Below are positions 1 through 7,132 of a stretch of 31,295 nt of DNA, piece after piece. This DNA is from Dactylosporangium sp. AC04546 (GTDB lineage Bacteria; Actinomycetota; Actinomycetes; Mycobacteriales; Micromonosporaceae). The translations under genes and the position numbers were made by a program. Under the pieces are notes generated by a model. That model made no database searches. It worked only from the letters and a program-made list of their open reading frames with translations, and was not told the DNA's origin. The stretch lies in the NCBI RefSeq assembly GCF_022095675.1, contig NZ_JAHYSG010000133.1, forward strand, positions 1 to 31,295, given 5' to 3'. Numbering within the stretch: the stretch's first letter is position 1; each line of letters starts with the position of its first letter.

Positions 1-16
1 GGTCAGGCGGGTGGGG

Positions 17-1018
17 TCAGGCGGGTTCGTGCGGGCCGTGGCGGTCGATCCACGCGTCGATCTTGGCCCACCACTCGTACAGCCAGTCCACGCGCTCCTG
101 CTGCCCGGTCGGCACCTCCGACGGCTCGACCGACCACCAGCGCATGGTGATGGTGAGGTCCAGGGGCAGGTGGCGCCACACGTCGGCCACGGTCAGGAGC
201 TTGTCCAGGCCCGTGTGCGCCACCCAGATCACGCCCGCCTCCGGTGCGGCGTCCAGGGCCGCGAGCGTGCCGCCCGGGCGGGGGGCCAGGACGTGGCGCA
301 TCCGCTCGGCCCGCTCGGCCATCGCGTGCAGGCCCAGGTCGTGCAGGCGCTGGATGGCCCGCTCGCGGCGGTTCGGGGTGAAGTTGCCGCCCTCCGGGAA
401 GAGCACCAGGACGTCGTTGTGGTCCAGGCCGGTGGCCAGCTCGGCGATCATCGACTCCGCGCCCTCGGCGACGGTGACGAAGTGGTTCGGCAGGCGGTTC
501 AGCAGGACGTCGATGACCGGGTCCCACTGCAGGGTCGCCTTGAGCACGATCCGCGGCTCGCGGTCGAACCAGTTCACCAGCGCGTGGACCAGCAGGAACG
601 AGTCGCCGGGGCCGGCGTGGCGGCAGAAGACGAGCTCCGGCTGGCCGGGCGCGGCGACGTCCGGGTCCGTGCCGACCACGGCCACCTTCACGCCGAGGGC
701 CCAGCGCGCCTGGTCGTACAGAATCCGCAGGAAGAGTCCGGTGAGCACGTAGTGGGCGCGCTGGAAGCGCGGGCCGCGGAGCCGCCAGCCGAACCCGCTC
801 GCCACCCACAGGGCGAAGAGCACGACGAGGGCGACGAGCTCCAGGAACAGGTAGACGGCGACCATCCAGGACACCCGCAGCGCGCGCAGGCGGCCGGAGC
901 CGAGCGGGCCCAGGGCGCCCGCCAGCAGGAGCCACACCGGCATCGTGACGAGGGCGGCGCTGATCAGGACCAGCGCGACGGGGGCGAGGACGATGCGGCG
1001 GACCCAGCGGGGCGGCAC
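17..1018 (-). CDS. PlsC-like membrane acyltransferase
   Basis: Predicted 333-residue membrane acyltransferase of the 1-acylglycerol-3-phosphate acyltransferase (PlsC) superfamily, which moves acyl groups from acyl-CoA or acyl-ACP to a lipid acceptor at the membrane. Two hydrophobic helices lie near residues 10-37 and 50-74. The signature HX4D (H134-A-G-P-G-D139) and an FPEG block (FPEGGNF, about 207-213) follow in the expected order. The acceptor cannot be read from sequence, and the block differs from the usual FPEGTRS, so a specialised substrate is possible. The GTG start was chosen because it overlaps the upstream patatin stop by one base (TAGTG) and has GGAGG about 10 bases upstream. It is the last gene of the kinase-patatin-acyltransferase run, which suggests a membrane-lipid remodelling unit (inference). 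Confidence 0.85.
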   Translation of the reverse strand: MPPRWVRRIVLAPVALVLISAALVTMPVWLLLAGALGPLGSGRLRALRVSWMVAVYLFLELVALVVLFALWVASGFGWRLRGPRFQRAHYVLTGLFLRILYDQARWALGVKVAVVGTDPDVAAPGQPELVFCRHAGPGDSFLLVHALVNWFDREPRIVLKATLQWDPVIDVLLNRLPNHFVTVAEGAESMIAELATGLDHNDVLVLFPEGGNFTPNRRERAIQRLHDLGLHAMAERAERMRHVLAPRPGGTLAALDAAPEAGVIWVAHTGLDKLLTVADVWRHLPLDLTITMRWWSVEPSEVPTGQQERVDWLYEWWAKIDAWIDRHGPHEPA

Positions 1019-1854
1019 TACCCCATCGCCTCCAGGTAGGCGCAGCTGGCCTGGTAGGCGCGCTCGATGCGGGCGCGGGCGGCGGCCAGGTTGCGGTAGG
1101 ACAGCGGGGAGTCGTCGCGGGGCGAGCCGCCGCCGGTCGGCAGGACGTGCACGGTCACCTCCGGCGGCGCCTCGCGCAGTTCCCGCGCGAAGCGGTGCCG
1201 CCGGGCCACCTCGAACGCGACCTGCGCAACCTCCCACGGCCGGCGGGGCGGGCGCAAGGGCCGCTCGACCCGGCCGACCTGCATGACGAAGACCGTGCGG
1301 GCGCCGAGCTCGACCGCGCGGCCCACGGGCACCGAGTTGACGATGCCGCCGTCGATGAAGTGCTCTTCTCCCAGGTGTACCGGCGGAAGGAGCCCCGGCA
1401 CCGCCGACGACGCGAGGACCGCCTCCACCAGGGGCCCGCTGGAGAACCAGTGCTCCGCGGCCCGTTCGATGCTCGCGGCGCAGCAGTGGAACGGCACCGG
1501 CAGGTCGGCGAAGGTCGTGTCCTCGCCCAGCTCCCGCTCCAGCAGCCGGCGCAGCGGGGCCGGCGAGTGCAGGTGGGTGCGCCGGGCGAACCGGCCGAGC
1601 TGGCGGGGCAGCGAGTCGCCGTAGATGGTGCGGGCCTCCTCCGACGCCCACAGGTCGACCAGCCGGTCGGCGACCTTCTCGGTCGGCTCGGCGGCGACGG
1701 CGGCGCCGTTGAACGCCCCGATCGAGGTGCCCACCACCAGGTCGGGCCGGATGCCGGCGTGCAGCACGGCCCGGGCCATGCCGACCTCGTAGGCGCCGAG
1801 CACGCCTCCGCCGCCGAAAACGAAACCGATCGGCGGGGCGAGTGGTTCAGGCAC
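1018..1854 (-). CDS. Patatin-like phospholipase
   Basis: 278-residue patatin-family lipid acyl hydrolase. The fold's three signatures are visible: the glycine-rich oxyanion segment GGGG (about 14-17), the nucleophile elbow G-T-S-I-G (42-46, catalytic Ser44) and the catalytic-dyad DGG (168-170, Asp168). No signal peptide or membrane segment is seen, so it probably acts in the cytoplasm or at the inner membrane face. The GTG start overlaps the end of the kinase gene by 8 bases, with an AGGAAGAGG stretch about 12 bases upstream. The reading frame stays open further upstream, but that stretch is low-complexity and is the kinase tail read in another frame. It is followed directly by an acyltransferase, so the pair could deacylate and reacylate lipids. 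Substrate unknown. Confidence 0.88.
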   Translation of the reverse strand: MPEPLAPPIGFVFGGGGVLGAYEVGMARAVLHAGIRPDLVVGTSIGAFNGAAVAAEPTEKVADRLVDLWASEEARTIYGDSLPRQLGRFARRTHLHSPAPLRRLLERELGEDTTFADLPVPFHCCAASIERAAEHWFSSGPLVEAVLASSAVPGLLPPVHLGEEHFIDGGIVNSVPVGRAVELGARTVFVMQVGRVERPLRPPRRPWEVAQVAFEVARRHRFARELREAPPEVTVHVLPTGGGSPRDDSPLSYRNLAAARARIERAYQASCAYLEAMG

Positions 1855-3490
1855 GGACGCGGGGCCTCTTCCTGGTGCGCTGGGCCGGCGGTGTGCTGTA
1901 ACCGTAGCTCGGCGGCGGCTGCTGGTCCTCCGGCCGCCGGCCGCCCGGCGGTGGGCCGCCGCCGGGCGGGCCACCGCCCGGTGGGGGGTTCGCCGGGCGG
2001 GACGCCGGGCGGTCCGCGTCCTTCGGCGCGTCGATGACGCCGCCGGTGAGGCCGGGCAGCTGCTCGTCGGGCTGCTGCTGGGCGACGCGCGTGTCACAGT
2101 CGGTGTCGTTGACGGCGAAGCCCTCGGGCGGGACGGGCTGGCCGCCGTACCCGTCGACGCCGAAGGTGACCGCCTTGCCCGGGGGCAGCGCCTCCTCGCC
2201 GGTGACGCGCATGCCGCCGATCTCCGCGCGGTAGCGCAGCACCCCGTCCATCCGTTCGATGGTCTGGCCGCCGGGCAGGCGGAACACCAGCACCCAGGGG
2301 TCGAGCGTGCGGTTGCCGGTGTTGGCCACGGTCACCCGCGCCTCGAACGCGCGGTCCTCGCTGCCGAGCGCGGCCGGGCGGATGTAGAAGTCGATCTGGC
2401 AGGCGGGCCGGGCGACCCAGGGCCGCCAGATGACCACGCCGGTGGTCGCGCCCGTGGCGACGACGGCGGCGACGACCGCTGCCCAGGTGCGCCGCCGCCG
2501 GCGGCGGGCCAGGCGGGCCCGCCGGGTGGTCACGTCGGCCCGCTCGCGGCCGGGCGCCGCCAGCACCTGGGCCGGCTGCGGCGGCGGGATCGGCGGAGCG
2601 TGCACCTCCTGCGTGGAGGAGCCGTCCTCGCCGGGCAGCACGACGTGGATGCCGGTCGCCGCGGCGAGGATCCGGGCCACCTCGACCGCCTGCGGCCGGG
2701 CCTCGGGGTCCTTGGCCAGGCAGCTGCCGACCAGGCCGGGGATCTCCTCGGGCAGGCCGGGGATGCCGGGCAGCGGGTGCGGCGGCTCGTAGACGTGGTT
2801 GGCGATCATCTGGGTCGGCGTGTCCGCGTGCCAGGGCAGCCGGTCGGTGAGGCAGCGGTACACGAGCAGCCCGACGGTGTAGACGTCGGTGGCCGGGGTG
2901 ACGCCCCCGCCGAGCAGGCGCTCCGGGGCGAGGTAGGCCGGGGTGCCGAAGACGCGGCCCTCGTGCTCGTCGTCGGGGTCGAGCGAGCCGGTGAGCCCGG
3001 CCACACCGAAGTCGAGGATCTTGGCTCCGGCCGAGGTGAGCATGATGTTGCTCGGCTTGATGTCGCGGTGCACGACGCCGCGCTCGTGCGCGGCGGCCAG
3101 CCCGGCGGCGACCTGCGCGCAGATCTGCGTTGCGCGGCGCCAGGACATGGGGCCGGAGCGCAGCCGGTCGGAGAGCAGCTCGCCGGCGAGGAGCTCCATC
3201 ACGACGTACGGGCGGCGGCCGTTGCGCCCCTCGGAGAGCTCACCGGCTTCGCCGTAGTCGTGCACGGCGGTGATGTTGGGGTGCTGGAGGCGGGCGACGA
3301 CCTGAGCCTCGGCGCGGATGCGCTCGCGGTTGCCCGGCTTGCTGGCGAGCTCCCCGGCGAGCAGCTTGACGGCGACGTCACGGTCGAGCACGAGGTCACG
3401 GGCCCGCCAGACCACCGCCATGCCGCCGGTGCCCACAGGGGCGATGAGCCGGTACCTGTTTCCGAGGACTTCGTCGGCTTGGCCGCTCAC
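1847..3490 (-). CDS. Transmembrane Ser/Thr kinase with CBM2-like ectodomain
   Basis: 547-residue Hanks-type receptor kinase. The kinase domain (about 13-280) has the glycine loop GTGGMAVVW, Lys42 in VAVKLL, HRDIKPSN (141-148), DFG (160-162) and GTPAYLAPE (about 182-190), so it should be active. A basic stretch precedes one membrane helix (about 336-356). The outside part (about 364-466) looks like a family-2 carbohydrate-binding fold: Cys364 and Cys465 bracket it, with FEARVTVANTG, a core Trp, LPGGQTI, LPPG and a VTFG-like strand in order. At least one expected surface Trp is Met, so glycan binding is uncertain. A Pro/Gly-rich tail follows. GTG 3490 was chosen because AGGGG lies just upstream and the longer TTG start at 3586 falls inside the terminator hairpin of the preceding gene. 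The gene ends within the patatin start (8-base overlap). Confidence 0.87.
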   Translation of the reverse strand: MSGQADEVLGNRYRLIAPVGTGGMAVVWRARDLVLDRDVAVKLLAGELASKPGNRERIRAEAQVVARLQHPNITAVHDYGEAGELSEGRNGRRPYVVMELLAGELLSDRLRSGPMSWRRATQICAQVAAGLAAAHERGVVHRDIKPSNIMLTSAGAKILDFGVAGLTGSLDPDDEHEGRVFGTPAYLAPERLLGGGVTPATDVYTVGLLVYRCLTDRLPWHADTPTQMIANHVYEPPHPLPGIPGLPEEIPGLVGSCLAKDPEARPQAVEVARILAAATGIHVVLPGEDGSSTQEVHAPPIPPPQPAQVLAAPGRERADVTTRRARLARRRRRRTWAAVVAAVVATGATTGVVIWRPWVARPACQIDFYIRPAALGSEDRAFEARVTVANTGNRTLDPWVLVFRLPGGQTIERMDGVLRYRAEIGGMRVTGEEALPPGKAVTFGVDGYGGQPVPPEGFAVNDTDCDTRVAQQQPDEQLPGLTGGVIDAPKDADRPASRPANPPPGGGPPGGGPPPGGRRPEDQQPPPSYGYSTPPAQRTRKRPRVRA

Positions 3491-3574
3491 CCAGTTGCCC
3501 CTGATCGATTCCGGTCGCTGTTCGTGAGCAACCGTACCGGGCGCAGGGCCTGCTGGCGAGCCCCAAAATGTGAC

Positions 3575-3603
3575 CGACCCCGGCAAATGACTCGCCGGGG
3601 TCG
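3575..3603 (-). terminator. Hairpin terminator behind the GT4 gene
   Basis: A perfect 10-bp inverted repeat, CGACCCCGGC (3575-3584) and GCCGGGGTCG (3594-3603), has a 9-base A/T-richer loop. It begins 16 bases past the glycosyltransferase stop, in that gene's transcription direction, and before the kinase start. There is no T-run, as is common for actinobacterial hairpin terminators. It separates the glycosyltransferase from the kinase operon. Confidence 0.6.
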
Positions 3604-3619
3604 TCAGCTTTCAGACGTA

Positions 3620-4924
3620 TCAGATGGTGAGCAGGTTACCCTCCGGCACCACGATCTGGGGGCGGCCGTGCTCGAGGACGTGGGCGGCCTGCCGGGCGGC
3701 GAAGCCGGGCGCCTCGGCGATCGCGGTGCGGTACACGCCGGCGGTGCTGGCGGCGATCGTGCTCCAGCCGTACTTCGCGCTGACCATGGCCCGGGCCTGC
3801 TTGGCGACCCGGCGGGCGAACGGCTCGTCGTCGAGCAGCGTGCCGACCGAGGCGGCGAGCGCGTCGGGGTTCTTGGCCGGGAACGTGACGCCCGTCTCCC
3901 CCGGCTCGACGATCTCGGCGAGGCCGCCGGTCGCGGCGACGGCGAGCGGCGCCCCGGCCGAGGCACCCTCCAGGGCGACCATGCCGAACGGCTCGTAGAT
4001 GCTCGGCACGACGAGCGCGTCGGTGGCGGCCATGAGGGCGGGCAGCTCGCCCTCGCCCATGAAGCCGGCGAAGCTCACCGCCCGCTGCAGGCGCAGGCGG
4101 CGCACGTCCTCCTGCAGCTCGCCGCGGTGCGGGCCGTCGCCGGCGATCACGACCCGCAGGCCGTTGTGCCGGGCGCGCAGCTCGGGCAGCGCGGCGATGA
4201 GGTCCTGCACTCCCTTCTCATAGACGAGGCGGCCGGCGTACCCCAGCAGCGGCCCGTCACCGGCGAACCGCGCGCGGGCGGCGTTGACGGCCCGCGACGG
4301 CGCCTTCCAGACGCTCGCGTCGACGCCGTTGGCGACGACCGACACCCGCGCCGGCGCGAGGTCGAGCAGCCGGGTGACCTCCCACCGCATGTACTCGGAG
4401 CAGACCACGACGCGGCAGGCCTCGTGGCCGAGCCACCACTCGACCGAGTGGATGCACTTGTTCATCTCGGCCGGCAGCCAGCCCTGGTGCCGGCCGGCCT
4501 CGGTGGCGTGGATCGTGGCCACGAGCGGCAGGTCGAGGCACTCCTTGAGGGTGACCGCGGTGTGCGTGACGAGCCAGTCGTGGGCGTGGACGACGTCGTA
4601 CTCGCCGCCGGCGGCCGCCCGCAGCGCGGCCCGCGTCAGCGTGTGGTTGAACGCCATCGTCCAGGCCAGCAGCGTGTTGGTCGACAGCGGGAACAGCGGC
4701 GGGTCCTCGGCGGCCCGCACGATGCGGACGCCCTCCGAGTACTCCTCCAGGGGCGCGCCGGGCGCGTGCCGGGTCACCACCGTCACCTCGTGGCCCGCCG
4801 TCACCAGCGATGTGGCGAGCGCGTGCACGTGCCGCCCGAGGCCGCCGACGACGACCGGCGGGTACTCCCACGACAACATCAGAATTCTCAATGGCCGAGT
4901 ACGCAGTCCGCTGGTGTCGTTCAC
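3620..4924 (-). CDS. GT4 glycosyltransferase, glycogen-synthase-like
   Basis: 434-residue GT-B retaining glycosyltransferase of family 4. The N-terminal donor/acceptor loop reads YPPVVVGGLGRH (GGLGRH at about 27-32), as in short prokaryotic glycogen/starch-synthase-like GT4 enzymes. The C-terminal half carries GYAGRLVYEKG, an AGDGP turn and the EX7E pair E311...E319 in EPFGMVALE that contacts the nucleotide-sugar donor. No membrane segment, so cytosolic. It lies 173 bases downstream of a glycogen-debranching-type gene on the same strand, so a role in building or elongating an alpha-glucan is reasonable (inference); donor and acceptor are not established. The GTG start is placed just before NDTSGLRTRPLRILMLS, with a G-rich stretch upstream; an upstream extension to 4987 is possible but looks uncoded. 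Confidence 0.82.
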   Translation of the reverse strand: MNDTSGLRTRPLRILMLSWEYPPVVVGGLGRHVHALATSLVTAGHEVTVVTRHAPGAPLEEYSEGVRIVRAAEDPPLFPLSTNTLLAWTMAFNHTLTRAALRAAAGGEYDVVHAHDWLVTHTAVTLKECLDLPLVATIHATEAGRHQGWLPAEMNKCIHSVEWWLGHEACRVVVCSEYMRWEVTRLLDLAPARVSVVANGVDASVWKAPSRAVNAARARFAGDGPLLGYAGRLVYEKGVQDLIAALPELRARHNGLRVVIAGDGPHRGELQEDVRRLRLQRAVSFAGFMGEGELPALMAATDALVVPSIYEPFGMVALEGASAGAPLAVAATGGLAEIVEPGETGVTFPAKNPDALAASVGTLLDDEPFARRVAKQARAMVSAKYGWSTIAASTAGVYRTAIAEAPGFAARQAAHVLEHGRPQIVVPEGNLLTI

Positions 4925-5097
4925 GTGGCCGCCCCCACTGAAGATCAGATCCAAAAAAACGCCCGCCCTCATACCCACGCGCGCCAACGGTTACACACGC
5001 AAAACGGGTTGGCGTGTGACCTGGTGGGTGGGCTTGAGACTCATCCTGCCGGGCGAGGGTTACCAGGGAGGCAAATCTCATTTCTAGGGTGTAACGG

Positions 5098-6978
5098 TCA
5101 CTCGACGTTTCGGCGGACGCGCAGGGTCTCGGCCACGGACCAGGCCTGGAACGGACATCCGGTGGCCCGGTGCGGCGCCGCCCCGTCCGCCGTCTCGCTG
5201 ACCGAGCCGACGCCCCACTCCCACAGATGCGCCTCGATCCCTTGGAGGATGTCCGCGTTCGCGCCCGCTCGCGCGTCGGCGTACGGGCCGATCATCCAGG
5301 GCCAGACGGTGCCCTGGTGGTAGGCCGCGTCCCGCTGCGCGGGACCGCCCCGGTGCACCGCCGCGAAGGCCGGATCGGTGGCCGCCAGGCTGCGCGGCCC
5401 GAGCGGCGTGAGCAGGGCTTCCACCGCCGCCGGCAGGGGCCTGCCGCGCATCGGCCCGCGGGGCAGGCTCCAGGCCAGGAGCTGGTTCGGGCGTAGCGAG
5501 GGGTCGTCCCCATCGGGTCCGTCGACGACGTCGTAGAGGCCGGTCGGGGTCTGCATCCGGTGCTCGAACGAGGCGTTCGCCGTCGCGCGCAGGCGGTGCT
5601 CGGCAGCGGCGTCGCGGCCGAGCCGCTCCTTGAGCGCGGCGATCGCGCCCAGCCCGTTGATCCACAGCGCGTTCACCTCGACCGGCTTGCCGGCCCGCTG
5701 GGTGATCGGCACACCGTGGACCCGGGCGTCCATCCAGGTGAGGGCCACGCCCGGGGCGCCCTGCGTGACGAGGCCGTCGGCCGGGTCGACCCGGATGCCG
5801 TAGCGGGTGCCGGCGAGGTGGGCCGCGACCACCCCGTCGAGCGCGGGCAGCAGCTCGGCGGCGAGGTCGTCGTCGCCGGTGGCGGCGACGTGCCGCTCGA
5901 TCGCGTGCAGGAACCACAGGGTCGCGTCGACGGTGTTGTGCTCGGTCTGCCCGGTGTCGGCGGTGTTGGCGAGCATCCCCTCGGAGAGCGTGCCGGCGTA
6001 GGCGCGCAGCAGCTCGCGGCCCTCGTCCCACCAGCCGGTGGCGAGGAACAGCCCGGCGTAGGCGGTCATCGTGTCGCGCGACCAGGCGCCGAACCACGGG
6101 TAGCCGGCGACGACGTCGGGTGCGCCCTGCGGGCCGGCGACCACGAAGGCGTCGGCGGCCAGGACGAGCGCACGGTCGGCGGCGTCGGACGCGTCGTGGG
6201 TGAGGGCGCGGTTGCGGGCCCGGGCGCGGGCGACGATCCGCTCGGCGCTCATCCGTTCGGACTCGCCGTGCCACGCCTCGACCTCGATCGCCTCGCCCGG
6301 TGCCAGCTCGGCGGTGAAGCTGCCGGCGCACCACAGGTCCTCCTGCGCCGGCAGGCCGCGCTCCTCCTCCGCCCTGGCGCGGGCACCGCGGTACCACTGG
6401 CCGATGGATTGCCAGCCGGGGCCCTCCAGGCGGAAAGCCCGCTCGACCTCCACCCCGCCGGCGGTGGGCTCGACGTGGGGCGCCGGGCCGGCCGCGGTCC
6501 GCTCGCCGTGCACGTCACGCCAGGTGACCAGCGCCTTGAGGGTGAGCCGCACCGGGCCGGGCGCGCTGACGAGGCGGTGCACGACCCCGACGTGCGCGCG
6601 ACCGTGGACCATGGCCAGCTCGCGCTCGACCACGACCGGCCCGATCCGCCAGCGCCACCGGGGCAGCCCGTCGACGAGCTCGAAGCGCTCGAGCAGGGTG
6701 TGGCCCTCGGGGCTCACCACGCCCCCGGACCACTCGTGGGCGGCGAGCTCGACGACGGCGCCGGACGGCAGAGTGAGCACCGGGTCGAGCGCCGCCAGGC
6801 CGAGGTGACGGCGGGCGGGCTGCCCGGGTTCGGCGACGATGAGCAGGCCGTGGTACCGCCGGGTCCGCAGCCCTGGCACCGTGCCCATGGCATACCCACC
6901 GGCACCGTCCGGGACGAGCCACTCACGCGTAGCGCCGATGGACAAATCACCACAAACCTGCGGACCGAACACCACCAT
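5098..6978 (-). CDS. Amylo-alpha-1,6-glucosidase-type glycogen debranching enzyme (GH133-like)
   Basis: 626-residue two-domain debranching enzyme. The N-terminal beta-rich domain (about 10-240) has the family opening REWLVPDGAGGYAMGTVPG and LRTRRYHGLL. The C-terminal (alpha/alpha)6 barrel (about 275-620) carries YPWFGAWSRDTM (from 293), TGQTEHNTVDATLWF (about 343-356), EVNALWINGL, RPNQLLAWSLP and HQGTVWPWMIGPY, which line the active cleft in GDE_C proteins. Expected activity is hydrolysis of alpha-1,6 branch-stub glucose from glycogen-type polymers in the cytosol. Length and motif order are normal for the short prokaryotic form. ATG 6978 was selected because the conserved N-terminus begins shortly after it; no good ribosome site is visible. 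It diverges from the GH63-like gene and shares the promoter region 6979-7132 with it. Confidence 0.9.
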   Translation of the reverse strand: MVVFGPQVCGDLSIGATREWLVPDGAGGYAMGTVPGLRTRRYHGLLIVAEPGQPARRHLGLAALDPVLTLPSGAVVELAAHEWSGGVVSPEGHTLLERFELVDGLPRWRWRIGPVVVERELAMVHGRAHVGVVHRLVSAPGPVRLTLKALVTWRDVHGERTAAGPAPHVEPTAGGVEVERAFRLEGPGWQSIGQWYRGARARAEEERGLPAQEDLWCAGSFTAELAPGEAIEVEAWHGESERMSAERIVARARARNRALTHDASDAADRALVLAADAFVVAGPQGAPDVVAGYPWFGAWSRDTMTAYAGLFLATGWWDEGRELLRAYAGTLSEGMLANTADTGQTEHNTVDATLWFLHAIERHVAATGDDDLAAELLPALDGVVAAHLAGTRYGIRVDPADGLVTQGAPGVALTWMDARVHGVPITQRAGKPVEVNALWINGLGAIAALKERLGRDAAAEHRLRATANASFEHRMQTPTGLYDVVDGPDGDDPSLRPNQLLAWSLPRGPMRGRPLPAAVEALLTPLGPRSLAATDPAFAAVHRGGPAQRDAAYHQGTVWPWMIGPYADARAGANADILQGIEAHLWEWGVGSVSETADGAAPHRATGCPFQAWSVAETLRVRRNVE

Positions 6979-6982
6979 GCGC

Positions 6983-7035
6983 ACAATCTTGGTGGCTCGG
7001 GGTGGCGAGTGGCGAGCGGTTCGCCACAAGATTGT
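6983..7035. repeat. Inverted repeat in the divergent GH133/GH63-like promoter region
   Basis: Nine perfectly paired bases ACAATCTTG (6983-6991) and CAAGATTGT (7027-7035) extend by TGGC/GCCA after a single bulge, giving about 13 pairs around a GC-rich centre. It sits in the 154-bp gap between two divergent glycosidase genes, so it may be an operator, a leader hairpin of the plus-strand gene or a small palindromic repeat element. The sequence does not decide between these. Confidence 0.4.
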
Positions 7036-7132
7036 TGATCAAGGGATGATCTGGGGTAGGAACAAACTCCCCGGAAAGGGTCGAACGAACGGCCTCAACT
7101 TGGCCGAAACATGGGCGACGGAGAATGGTTAC

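Noticed and set aside
3491..3586. N-terminal extension of the CBM2 kinase to a TTG start
   Set aside because: The TTG lies within the terminator hairpin of the preceding gene and the added residues do not look like kinase sequence.
2600..5323. Very long plus-strand reading frame across the kinase and GT4 genes
   Set aside because: It is an antisense shadow of high-GC coding DNA; the minus-strand frames hold clear kinase and glycosyltransferase motifs.
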